Positions 1-7,583 of a stretch of 64,000 bases of DNA are shown here, piece after piece. Both the position numbers and the translations under genes were made by a program. Every line of letters begins with the position of its first letter. Positions within the stretch are counted from its first letter, which is position 1. The stretch covers positions 2,594,501 to 2,658,500 of the forward strand of contig NZ_CP095046.1 in the NCBI RefSeq assembly GCF_022919215.1, in the 5' to 3' direction. The notes below the pieces were generated by a model that did not search any database, had not been told where the DNA came from, and worked only from the letters and a program-made list of their open reading frames with translations. Source of the DNA: Hymenobacter cellulosilyticus (GTDB lineage Bacteria > Bacteroidota > Bacteroidia > Cytophagales > Hymenobacteraceae).

Positions 1-677
1 CATGGGTACATATCAAAGTACCATAACAGCGCATAGGTGATAACTACACCACCATTATCAATTATAAGCAGCTCATCTTCGGCTGCAACCGAACTTTCCG
101 TCCCCGTGCCGCCGCCAATTGCTTTCGAATCATGGAGGAACTGCTCAAAATCGGCCTGTTTAGCGAAGTCATACTTTGCAAAGTCGATTTGCTTGAGTGC
201 CTCGCTGCGCTGCTGCTGCTGTTTGGCCAGCCGCGTAGCAGATACCACCTGCTGCAGAGCCGTATGCTGTAAGGCGGCACCTTTGCGCAGACTTTGCTCG
301 ATTTGGCTGAAATTTCGCGAGACGACGGCTTGGCGTAGCTCCGCAAAGTACCCTGGGTCCAGGCTGCGAACCGCTGCGAGCAGACGGGCAGTCATGGCTT
401 GGCGTTTTTGTAGCTGAGCGGGACGCTGCTTATCGTTGTTGGCCAACGCTGTGCGGGTGGCCTGAAAAGACGGAATATGGGTCGCTACGTCGCCCTGCAT
501 CAGGAAAATGCCCTGGAACAACTCCTCGCCGCTGTAGGCGGCCGCGCTGGCGGAGTGGTGCTCAATGGGAGCGGAGGGCTGCACCTGGTCTTTGCTGCAG
601 CTCATCATCAGGGAGGTGCCCACGGCCAATAAGCTCAAGGCCTTAACAGAAGTCGATTTGCGGAGATAAGCGAACAT
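1..677 (-). CDS. SdpC-family lipoprotein, copy 1 (partial, C-terminus outside window)
   Basis: Reading leftward from an ATG at 677, the frame stays open to base 1, giving at least 225 residues. Residues 1-27 form a lipoprotein signal ending in LMMSC (Cys27), so the protein is probably membrane-anchored and exported. Residues 49-58 read SGEELFQGIF and are followed by a Gly-Asp-Val stretch. A P-G-Y-F-A-E-L motif and a Lys-Gly helix come later. The same blocks occur in the two neighbouring genes and in Bacillus SdpC, the precursor of the SDP killing peptide. The C-terminus, where the toxin segment would sit, is cut off. Family assignment rests on remembered SdpC sequence; function in this organism is inferred. 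The gene lies downstream of copies 2 and 3 on the same strand. Confidence 0.75.
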   Translation of the reverse strand, partial: MFAYLRKSTSVKALSLLAVGTSLMMSCSKDQVQPSAPIEHHSASAAAYSGEELFQGIFLMQGDVATHIPSFQATRTALANNDKQRPAQLQKRQAMTARLLAAVRSLDPGYFAELRQAVVSRNFSQIEQSLRKGAALQHTALQQVVSATRLAKQQQQRSEALKQIDFAKYDFAKQADFEQFLHDSKAIGGGTGTESSVAAEDELLIIDNGGVVITYALLWYFDMYP

Positions 678-738
678 AGAATAAAGAATAAGGCGTAGGG
701 TATAAGGCTATATAATGTAAAGTGCTGCTGCAAAACGG

Positions 739-779
739 TGGAGGCCTCCTGTGCGTGGCGAGGAGGCCTCCATTGTTTT
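739..779. terminator. Hairpin between SdpC-like copies 1 and 2
   Basis: TGGAGGCCTCCT at 739-750 pairs with AGGAGGCCTCCA at 761-772 around a 10-base loop. A T-rich run follows on the plus strand, and a shorter T4 follows on the minus strand. It lies just after the stop of copy 2, so it probably ends or attenuates leftward transcription. Confidence 0.6.
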
Positions 780-795
780 TTCGGTACCTAGAAGC

Positions 796-1593
796 CTAGT
801 TCAGGCTCAAGGCAATTTCCTTGATGAACTGCTCTTTTTCCAGGCTGCCCTGTCCATCGGCCGCGTCGGTGCCGGCGGGGCGCCACAGCAGAGCGGCGGC
901 GTACACGGCCACCGTGGCTACCACGGCTACGTTCACCACGGCTACGGCTTCCCAGGCCACGGCGGCTACGACGGCGGCCACGGCCAGCGCTACGCACATC
1001 TCCAGCTCCTGCTGCTGCACCGAAGCTTCGTCACCGCCCGCCTCGGCTACTTTCAGCTTGACATCCTGCATGAACTGGGTGACGTCGCTTTCCTTTTTGA
1101 AGTCGTACTTGGTCATGTCCATGGAGTCGATTACGGCCTTGCGCTGCTGGAAGGCACTGGACGACAGGGCCCCGGCCGTGGCGGCCTGAATCAGCATGCC
1201 GCCTTTGCGCATCGTGCCGTCAATTTTGGCGAAGTCCTGCGAGGCCACGGCGCCCTTCAGCTCGTTGAAGTAGTTGGGGTCGAGCTTGCGCACCAGCTCA
1301 ATCAGGTAATCGTTGCCCTTCTGGCGCTTCTGGGCGTAGGTCGGGTCGTTCTTCGCGGCTTTGTCCATGGCCAGGCGGAACGAGTCGAGGGTGTGCAGCT
1401 TCTTGGCAATTTCACCTTCCATCAGAAAGATGCCGCGAAACAGGGTCTCGCCCGAAACATCGGCCTTGGCGGTGGAGGCTAGCGGAGCGGGGGCCCGCAG
1501 TTCGTCCTTGGCGCAGCTTACTGCCAGGAAAGAGGTGAGGCCCAGCATCATGGCCGACTTAGTGAATTTCGAGTTGCGGATGGAGTTAATCAT
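796..1593 (-). CDS. SdpC-family lipoprotein, copy 2, with hydrophobic toxin-like segment
   Basis: A 265-residue exported lipoprotein. The signal peptide ends at Cys27 (FLAVSC). Residues 47-56 read SGETLFRGIF, and residues 106-112 read PNYFNEL. Both blocks match the conserved SdpC core (SGEDYFRG and PQYMDEL in Bacillus subtilis). From Cys200 to about residue 241 there is an almost uninterrupted Ala/Val segment, followed by a charged tail ending at residue 265. In Bacillus SdpC the secreted 42-residue SDP toxin occupies this place and also begins with Cys. The second Cys of the Bacillus peptide is absent here. No sdpA, sdpB or sdpI partner is seen to the right; the left side is outside the window. 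Toxin activity is inferred, not shown. Confidence 0.8.
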   Translation of the reverse strand: MINSIRNSKFTKSAMMLGLTSFLAVSCAKDELRAPAPLASTAKADVSGETLFRGIFLMEGEIAKKLHTLDSFRLAMDKAAKNDPTYAQKRQKGNDYLIELVRKLDPNYFNELKGAVASQDFAKIDGTMRKGGMLIQAATAGALSSSAFQQRKAVIDSMDMTKYDFKKESDVTQFMQDVKLKVAEAGGDEASVQQQELEMCVALAVAAVVAAVAWEAVAVVNVAVVATVAVYAAALLWRPAGTDAADGQGSLEKEQFIKEIALSLN

Positions 1594-1802
1594 AACAATA
1601 GAGGTTAAAAAGGTAGAATAATGAAAAAGTTAAAAAGATGTTAGTTGATAATTGTCTGCTGGTTTACAGATAGTTAATTGTGTTTTCAGCAGCCGGTGTG
1701 GCCCGCTGGCGCCTACTAGATAAGGTAAGTGTAGGCGTATCGATAAAGCCGATAAGTAGTACAGCAGCGCAGGGCTGGCTAGGCGAAAGCAAGCGGCCCT
1801 GC

Positions 1803-2582
1803 TTAGTTGAGCTTGTAGGAAAGCTCCTTGATGAGCAGTTCTACTTCGAGCTGGCTGGCACCCGATTGGTCGGCCAGCTGCTCAAACCAGGCGTGCACGC
1901 TCTCGGCAATGAAGACCGAGGTGTACTGGTAGGCAAACACGTCGGTTTGCTGGTACACGAAGGCGTATTCTACCTCGTCCTGAATGGGCTGGCTCGACTC
2001 GTAGCCTGCGTCGGCCAGGGCCTGCTTGGAGTCCTGCACGAAGCGCTTGAGGTCCTGCTCCTTTTTGAAGTCGTACTCGGCCATGTTCAGCGACTGAATC
2101 ACCTGCCGGCGCTGCAGGAAGGCCTGCTTGTCTTCGGGCGTATTCAGGGAAGACAGGGCAGCGGCTTCGTTCAGGGCCGTACCCTTGCGGATAGCGCCCT
2201 TGATACGCTCAAAGTTCTGGGAGGCAATGGCCAGCTTGAGCTCCATGAAGTAAGTGGGGTAGATGCTGCGCACGCCTCTCACCAGGGCGTCCACGGTTTG
2301 GGCCCGCTTCACCAGCACCTCGGGGTGCTGAACGCCGGCCTTGCGGATGGTGGCCCGGTAGGCGTCGAAGGAGGGAATCTGCTCGGCTACCCGGCCCTCG
2401 AAGAAGAAGATTCCCCGGAACAGCTCTTCGCCCGAGTAGTCAGCCCTTTCCTGCTGGGATTTGGAGGTGGGTGCGTCGGGCGCAATTACGTCATTGGGGG
2501 AGCAGCTCGGGGCTAAAAAGCTGACTGCGGTTGCCAGACCCAGAGTTCTGAGCGAGGATAGCGAATACACTGGTGGTGCCAT
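1803..2582 (-). CDS. SdpC-family lipoprotein, copy 3
   Basis: A 259-residue lipoprotein, first of the three leftward SdpC-like genes. The frame extends upstream to 2672, but the ATG at 2582 starts a proper signal peptide ending at Cys27 (FLAPSC; the Pro in the lipobox is unusual). Residues 50-59 read SGEELFRGIF, and residues 109-114 read PTYFME. Next come the Lys-Gly helix and the AEYDFKKEQD block shared with copy 2. The C-terminal part differs: the Ala/Val-rich segment of copy 2 is replaced by a Gln/Tyr/Phe-rich stretch (about 206-235). The copies may therefore deliver different peptides, or this one may not be a toxin. A weak TACCCTTG box lies upstream. Confidence 0.78.
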   Translation of the reverse strand: MAPPVYSLSSLRTLGLATAVSFLAPSCSPNDVIAPDAPTSKSQQERADYSGEELFRGIFFFEGRVAEQIPSFDAYRATIRKAGVQHPEVLVKRAQTVDALVRGVRSIYPTYFMELKLAIASQNFERIKGAIRKGTALNEAAALSSLNTPEDKQAFLQRRQVIQSLNMAEYDFKKEQDLKRFVQDSKQALADAGYESSQPIQDEVEYAFVYQQTDVFAYQYTSVFIAESVHAWFEQLADQSGASQLEVELLIKELSYKLN

Positions 2583-2641
2583 GCTAAATAAAAATGAGGA
2601 TAGAATAAGAAGATAAAGTCCGTTAGTGCCGGGTTCGATAG

Positions 2642-2649
2642 CAAGGGTA
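2642..2649 (-). promoter_or_regulatory. Possible -7 box for the SdpC-like genes
   Basis: TACCCTTG on the minus strand is one mismatch from TAnnTTTG and lies 60 bases before the copy 3 start. No convincing -33 TTTG was found at the right spacing. Confidence 0.3.
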
Positions 2650-2741
2650 CGGCACCTGTAGCACACGACCATACTTATGGGATAAACTCCGGGATTGTCG
2701 GGACCAAAGGGCCGCCAAGCCGGGATACAAGGTTAAGTGCG

Positions 2742-2749
2742 TAACTTTC
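2742..2749 (+). promoter_or_regulatory. Putative -7 box for the glycosyltransferase gene
   Basis: TAACTTTC followed by G resembles TAnnTTTG. A transcript starting just after it would exclude the GTG at 2737 and favours the GTG at 2782 as the start. Confidence 0.4.
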
Positions 2750-2781
2750 GCCGCCTAAATCTGCCGCCCCTTTTGCGCCCC

Positions 2782-4782
2782 GTGAAGCTGTCCATCGTTA
2801 TTGTTAATTACAACGTCTGCTATTTTCTGGAGCAGGCCCTGTTGTCGGTGCGGCGGGCGGTGGAAAAACTCGGGGCCCCGGCCGAGGTCTTCGTCGTCGA
2901 CAACAACTCCGTCGACGGCTCGGTGGCCATGGTGCGGGCCCGGTTTCCGGAAGTCATTCTGATTGAGAACAAGGACAATCCGGGCTTCAGCAAGGCCAAC
3001 AACCAGGCCATGCGCGTAGCAAAGGGCGAGTACATCCTGCTGCTCAACCCCGACACGGTGGTGGAGGAAGACACCTTCCGGGCCTGCTGCGACTTCATGG
3101 ACGCCCACCCCGATGGCGGCGGACTGGGCGTGAAGATGCTCGACGGGCAGGGCAAGTTTCTGCCCGAAAGCAAGCGGGGCCTGCCCACGCCGGCCGTGGC
3201 CTTCTACAAGATTTTCGGGCTGGCCAGCCTGTTTCCCAAGTCGCGCACCTTCGGGCGCTACCACTTAGGATTCCTCGATAAAGACCAGGCCCACGAAATT
3301 GAAGTGCTCAGCGGGGCCTTTATGCTCATGCGCCGCACCGCCCTCGACCAGGTAGGCCTGCTCGACGAGGACTACTTCATGTACGGCGAGGACATTGACC
3401 TCTCGTACCGCCTGACCCAGGGCGGCTGGAAAAACTACTATTTTCCCGGCACCCGCATCATTCACTACAAGGGCGAGAGCACCAAGCGGACCAGCGTCAA
3501 TTACGTGTTCGTGTTTTACCGGGCCATGGTGATTTTTGCCCGCAAGCACTTCGCCCCCGAGCGTGCCGGCACGTTTTCCCTGCTCATTAACCTGGCCATC
3601 TGGCTCCGGGCGGGCCTGGCCGTGGGGCAGCGCCTGCTGCTGCGAGTGGCCCCGGTGCTGCTCGATGCCGGTCTGATTTACGCAGGCATGTACTTTCTGA
3701 AATCCTACTGGGAGCAGAACCACAAGTACGTGCGCACCGACTACCCGCCGGAGTTTATGCTGGTGGCCGTGCCGGCGTATATCGTGGTGTGGCTTACCTC
3801 GGCCTTTTTCAGCGGGGCCTACGACCAGCCCACCAAAACCGGCCGCATCGTGCGGGGTATTTTCGTGGGCACGGTCCTGATTTCGGCTTTTTCCAACTTC
3901 CTCGACGCCTACCGCTTTTCCAAGGCCCTAATTATTCTGGGCGGAGTGTGGAGCATTGCGGCCCTGGTGGGCCGGCGGCTGGCTTTGCACTTCTACCGCT
4001 ACCGCGACCTGCGCCTGAACGAGCGGCGCCAGAAAAACGTGGCCATCGTGGGCTCGGCTCAGGAAAGCCGCCGGGTGCGCCGCCTGCTGGAAACGGCCGC
4101 CGTGCAGGCCCGCATCATCGGCTACGTGACGCCCAACGCTGAAGCGGAAGCTCACAGCTCACCTTCTCAGCAGTTCACCACCTCCTCGCCGGACGACGCG
4201 CTGGGCGAAGTGCGGCAACTCGACGATATTATCCGCATCTACGCCCTGGATGAGCTCATTTTCTGCGGCAAGGACTTGTCGGCCAGCCAGATTATTGCCC
4301 TGATGGTAACCCTGCCCCAGGACCCACCGGTGGCCTACAAAATCTTGCCCGAAGACAGCCAGTACATCATCGGCAGCTCCTCGAAAGACTCGCCCGGCGA
4401 CTACTACGCCCTGGACATTGCCCTGAATCTCTACCAGCCCCAGCAGGCCCGCAATAAGCGCATCTTCGACGTGCTGGTCGCGCTGCTGCTGCTGGTCACG
4501 GCCCCGCTGCTGATTTGGGTACAAAAAGAGAAAACCGGGTTTTTGCGCAACTGCCTGCGTGTGCTCACCGGGGGCAGCACCTGGGTAGGACTGCGGCAGG
4601 CGGAGGGCCCGCGCCGTATGGCCCGCGCCGTGCTTTCGCCCGCCGATGCCGCTCACGCCGTCGCGGCCCTGCCCGAAGCCACCCGCCGCCGTCTGGAGCT
4701 GCTCTACGCCAAAGACTATGAGCCTTCCATGGACGTGAGCATTATGCTGCGCTGTCTGCGGGAGCTGGGCCGGCAGGAGTAA
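2782..4782 (+). CDS. Glycosyltransferase family 2 fused to a membrane/sugar-transferase-like region
   Basis: A 666-residue protein from the GTG at 2782, chosen because KLSIVIVNYN follows at once as in other GT2 enzymes and because the -7 box lies between this GTG and the one at 2737. Residues up to about 260 are a GT-A fold: VVDNNSVDGS, NPGFSKANN, the NPDT metal motif near residue 90, and a later YGEDIDLSYR. Rhamnosyl-type transferases of this group add sugars to lipid-linked surface glycans. The second half has about four membrane segments, a Rossmann-like stretch (NVAIVGSAQESRR), and then the opening of a bacterial sugar-transferase domain (KRIFDVLVALLLLVTAP) that ends early. It therefore looks like a GT2 fused to an incomplete WcaJ-type region. 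The acceptor is unknown. Confidence 0.8.
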   Translation: MKLSIVIVNYNVCYFLEQALLSVRRAVEKLGAPAEVFVVDNNSVDGSVAMVRARFPEVILIENKDNPGFSKANNQAMRVAKGEYILLLNPDTVVEEDTFRACCDFMDAHPDGGGLGVKMLDGQGKFLPESKRGLPTPAVAFYKIFGLASLFPKSRTFGRYHLGFLDKDQAHEIEVLSGAFMLMRRTALDQVGLLDEDYFMYGEDIDLSYRLTQGGWKNYYFPGTRIIHYKGESTKRTSVNYVFVFYRAMVIFARKHFAPERAGTFSLLINLAIWLRAGLAVGQRLLLRVAPVLLDAGLIYAGMYFLKSYWEQNHKYVRTDYPPEFMLVAVPAYIVVWLTSAFFSGAYDQPTKTGRIVRGIFVGTVLISAFSNFLDAYRFSKALIILGGVWSIAALVGRRLALHFYRYRDLRLNERRQKNVAIVGSAQESRRVRRLLETAAVQARIIGYVTPNAEAEAHSSPSQQFTTSSPDDALGEVRQLDDIIRIYALDELIFCGKDLSASQIIALMVTLPQDPPVAYKILPEDSQYIIGSSSKDSPGDYYALDIALNLYQPQQARNKRIFDVLVALLLLVTAPLLIWVQKEKTGFLRNCLRVLTGGSTWVGLRQAEGPRRMARAVLSPADAAHAVAALPEATRRRLELLYAKDYEPSMDVSIMLRCLRELGRQE

Positions 4783-4803
4783 GGGCTTTGCTCACTCCTC
4801 AAG

Positions 4804-4859
4804 GCTGAAACACTTTTAGCTGAAACAGTTCAAAATGTTTCAGCTAAAAGTGTTTCAGC
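4804..4859 (+). terminator. Perfect 24-bp hairpin after the glycosyltransferase gene
   Basis: Arms 4804-4827 and 4836-4859 are exact inverted repeats around an 8-base loop. Each arm itself contains GCTGAAACA twice. Only a short T-run follows, so it is a likely but not classical terminator. Confidence 0.6.
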
Positions 4860-4905
4860 TTTCCCAAATCGAAGCTATTGTCTGACCCAACTCCGGGGTA
4901 AATCG

Positions 4906-4913
4906 TACTTTTG
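4906..4913 (+). promoter_or_regulatory. -7 box TACTTTTG for the aminotransferase gene
   Basis: Exact match to TAnnTTTG, 27 bases before the ATG at 4941. It lies just after the hairpin, so the gene probably has its own transcript. Confidence 0.6.
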
Positions 4914-4940
4914 CAGCCTCCCACCCCCAACCTGTTTTGT

Positions 4941-6164
4941 ATGTCTGTTACTACCGCCGTGCCTACTACTTCCATTTTGTCGGAGCGCATCAGTGCCCTG
5001 CAGGAGTCCCAAACCATTGCCATGGCCAAAAAAGCCCGGGAGCTGATGGCCCAGGGCATCGACGTGATTAATCTGAGCTTCGGCGAGCCGGATTTTGCTA
5101 CGCCGGAATACATCCGCGAGGCCGCCAAAAAGGCCATGGACGAAGGCTACACCAAGTATATGCCCGTGCCCGGCTACGTGGATTTGCGCACTGCCATTGC
5201 CGACAAGCTCAAGCGCGAAAACAACCTCGACTACCAGTGTGAGAACATCGTGGTGAGCACCGGCGCCAAGCAGGCTCTGGCCAATGCCGTGCTAAGTCTG
5301 GTAGACCCCGGCGACGAGGTCATCGTATTTGCGCCCTACTGGGTAAGCTACGAGGAAATGGTACGCCTGGCCGAGGGCGTGAGCGTGACCTTGCTGGGTA
5401 CCCTGGAAAACGACTATAAAGTGACGGCCGAGCAGCTGGAAGCGGCCATTACGCCCCGCACCAAGCTCATTATGTACTCCTCGCCCTGCAACCCCACGGG
5501 CTCGGTGTTTTCGCGCGAGGAGCTGGGCCGGATTGCCGAGGTAGTGGCCCGCCACCCCCGCATTCACGTCATTGCCGACGAAATTTACGAGTACATCAAC
5601 TTCGTGGGCGAGCATGCCAGCCTGGCCCAGTTTGAAGAAGTAAAAGACCGGGTTATTACCGTCAACGGCTTCTCGAAGGGCTACGCCATGACGGGCTGGC
5701 GCGTGGGCTACCTGGCTGCTACCAAGCAAATTGCCGCCGCCTGCGAGAAAATGCAGAGCCAGATTACCTCCGGCACCTGCTCGGTGGCTCAGCGCGCGGC
5801 CCTGGCTGCCCTGGAAGGAGGCCGCACCTCGGCCGATGAAATGGTGGCCGCCTACCGCCGCCGCCGCGACTTGGTGCTGGAGCAGGTAAAAGACATTTCG
5901 GGCTTCAAAACGCCCACGCCCAGCGGGGCCTTCTACATCTTCCCCGACGTGAGTGCCTACTTCGGCCGCACCGCTCCGGATGGCTCGGTTATCAACACGG
6001 CTACGGATCTGGCGCTGTACATGCTCAGCGACGCCCACGTGGCCGCCGTGACCGGCGAAGCGTTCGGAGCCCCCAACTGCATCCGCTTCAGCACCGCCGC
6101 CGCCGACGAAAAGCTGCAGGAGGCCTTCCGCCGCATCAAAGTAAGCCTGGACAAGCTGGCGTAG
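4941..6164 (+). CDS. Class I/II pyridoxal-phosphate aminotransferase (aspartate type)
   Basis: A 407-residue cytoplasmic PLP enzyme. The ATG at 4941 is preferred over the upstream in-frame start because the promoter box lies between them and family homology begins near here. Features: the substrate-side loop LSFGEPDF, the SSPCNPTGSVF block, IADEIYEY carrying the Asp that contacts the PLP ring nitrogen, the Schiff-base Lys in NGFSKGYAMTGWR, and a C-terminal RFSTA with the carboxylate-binding Arg. These are typical of the AAT-I gamma group, which usually transaminates aspartate or prephenate; substrate cannot be fixed from sequence. It appears monocistronic and is followed by a long inverted repeat. 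Confidence 0.9.
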   Translation: MSVTTAVPTTSILSERISALQESQTIAMAKKARELMAQGIDVINLSFGEPDFATPEYIREAAKKAMDEGYTKYMPVPGYVDLRTAIADKLKRENNLDYQCENIVVSTGAKQALANAVLSLVDPGDEVIVFAPYWVSYEEMVRLAEGVSVTLLGTLENDYKVTAEQLEAAITPRTKLIMYSSPCNPTGSVFSREELGRIAEVVARHPRIHVIADEIYEYINFVGEHASLAQFEEVKDRVITVNGFSKGYAMTGWRVGYLAATKQIAAACEKMQSQITSGTCSVAQRAALAALEGGRTSADEMVAAYRRRRDLVLEQVKDISGFKTPTPSGAFYIFPDVSAYFGRTAPDGSVINTATDLALYMLSDAHVAAVTGEAFGAPNCIRFSTAAADEKLQEAFRRIKVSLDKLA

Positions 6165-6183
6165 CTCATCCTGAATTATTTTT

Positions 6184-6297
6184 TGGTCCTGTCATCCTGA
6201 ACGCAGTGAAGGACCTTGTCACGCTGGAACGAGTCGTTGTTACGAATGTCGTTCTACTGTGATAAGGTCCTTCACTGCGTTCAGGATGACAGGACCA
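6184..6297. repeat. Perfect 34-bp inverted repeat element
   Basis: Arms 6184-6217 and 6264-6297 are exact inverted copies (core TCATCCTGAACGCAGTGAAG). The 46-base centre continues the pairing imperfectly (TCAC/GTGA, GAACGA/TCGTTC). The element at 31315-31484 has closely related ends, so this is a dispersed palindromic repeat, which may also act as a terminator. Confidence 0.75.
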
Positions 6298-6340
6298 GGC
6301 TACTTCTACGCTTGCTGCACCCCAATCCGCCGCGCCTGTT

Positions 6341-6348
6341 TACCTTTG
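6341..6348 (+). promoter_or_regulatory. -7 box TACCTTTG for the heptose kinase gene
   Basis: Perfect TAnnTTTG match 23 bases upstream of the ATG at 6372, just after the inverted repeat. Confidence 0.6.
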
Positions 6349-6371
6349 CGGCTTCCCTTTGAACTGCTCTG

Positions 6372-7391
6372 ATGTCGACTGCCGCTTCGCTTGCTACTTT
6401 GCCCGCCGTATTTGATGCCTTCAACCGCCTGACCGTGCTCATCGTGGGCGACGTAATGATGGATGCCTACGTTTGGGGCAAGGCCAGCCGCCTATCGCCC
6501 GAGGCGCCGGTGCCGGTGGTCAACGTGAGCCGGACCGAGCAGCGCCTGGGCGGAGCCGCCAACGTAGCCCTGAATGTGCAGGCCCTGGGCGCCACCCCGC
6601 TGCTGTGCGCCGTCATCGGTGAAGACACCGGCGGCGACCAGCTGCTGGACCTGCTGCGCGACAAAGACCTCTCGGCCGAGGGCATCGTGCGCAGCTCGTT
6701 TCGGCCTACCACCGTGAAGCAGCGCATTCTGGCCGCCGGGCAGCACCTGCTCCGCATCGACTCGGAAGTGGAAACCGACCTGAACGTGCCGGAAGCCCAG
6801 CAGCTGCAGGCCCGCTACGAAGCCCTGATTGACCGCGCCGACGTGGTTATCTTCGAAGACTACGACAAGGGCGTGCTCAACAGTGGCAGCATTGCCCACT
6901 ACATTGCGTTGGCCCGGCAGAAAGGCATTCCCACCGTCGTCGACCCCAAGAAGAAGAACTTTCTGGCCTACCAGCACTGCACGCTGTTCAAGCCCAATCT
7001 GAAAGAGCTGCGCGAAGGGCTGAAGCTCGAATTCGGCGACACCGACGCCGACCGGCCTCAGTTTGAAGCCGCCGTAGAGCGCCTGCGCGAACTGCTCAAG
7101 CCCGAAATCGTGCTGGTCACCCTCTCCGAGCGGGGTGTGTTCAGCGAGTCCGAGGCCAGTGGCCGCAGCTACATACCGGCCCACCTGCGCATGATTTCCG
7201 ACGTATCCGGCGCCGGCGACACGGTTATCAGCATTGCCGCCCTCTGCGTGGCCCTGGGGCTGGAGCCGCCTGTGACGGCCGCCCTGGCCAACCTCGGTGG
7301 TGGCCTGGTCTGCGAGCAGGTTGGCGTGGTACCGATTGAAAAGCAGCGGCTATTGGAAGAAGCCTTGGCGGCTAATGTTCTGATGGGCTAA
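6372..7391 (+). CDS. rfaE1: D-glycero-beta-D-manno-heptose-7-phosphate kinase (PfkB family)
   Basis: A 339-residue PfkB-family sugar kinase matching the kinase half of HldE/RfaE. It opens with VLIVGDVMMDAYVWG. Next come the substrate loop EAPVPVVNV, the RLGGAANVALN glycine block, and VVIFEDYDKGVL. The phosphate-binding signature DVSGAGDTVIS near residue 280 contains the catalytic Asp. The length fits a single kinase domain without the adenylyltransferase half. Its role would be making the phosphorylated heptose precursor of the lipopolysaccharide core. The ATG at 6372 sits a normal distance from a perfect -7 box. Other PfkB substrates are possible but less likely given the sequence blocks. 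Confidence 0.85.
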   Translation: MSTAASLATLPAVFDAFNRLTVLIVGDVMMDAYVWGKASRLSPEAPVPVVNVSRTEQRLGGAANVALNVQALGATPLLCAVIGEDTGGDQLLDLLRDKDLSAEGIVRSSFRPTTVKQRILAAGQHLLRIDSEVETDLNVPEAQQLQARYEALIDRADVVIFEDYDKGVLNSGSIAHYIALARQKGIPTVVDPKKKNFLAYQHCTLFKPNLKELREGLKLEFGDTDADRPQFEAAVERLRELLKPEIVLVTLSERGVFSESEASGRSYIPAHLRMISDVSGAGDTVISIAALCVALGLEPPVTAALANLGGGLVCEQVGVVPIEKQRLLEEALAANVLMG

Positions 7392-7400
7392 TGTTTCCCG

Positions 7401-7556
7401 TGTCATTGCGAGGCGCTAGCCGAAGCAATCCGTCCTCTGAAATGTGCGGAGTGTTCTAAAGTGAAAAGCCCTGACGTTGCGCTAACGTCAGGGCTTTCTG
7501 GTAAAAGGAAGTTTATCACCAGCAGAGGACGGATTGCTTCGTTCCTCGCAATGACA
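7401..7556. repeat. Nested palindromic repeat, copy A
   Basis: The ends are an imperfect inverted repeat of about 33-38 bp (starting TGTCATTGCGAGG, ending CCTCGCAATGACA). In the centre a separate hairpin, AAAGCCCTGACG to CGTCAGGGCTTT, looks like a terminator. Copy B at 8716-8872 is almost identical and in the same orientation, on the other side of hemE. No coding capacity. Confidence 0.85.
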
Positions 7557-7583
7557 AAACCGGCCTCCTTGTAATAGACGGTG

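Noticed and set aside
751..1482. Plus-strand frame rich in Gly, His and Tyr opposite SdpC-like copy 2
   Set aside because: It is the antisense shadow of the Ala/Val-rich segment; no ribosome-binding site or own promoter, and the minus-strand gene explains the region fully.
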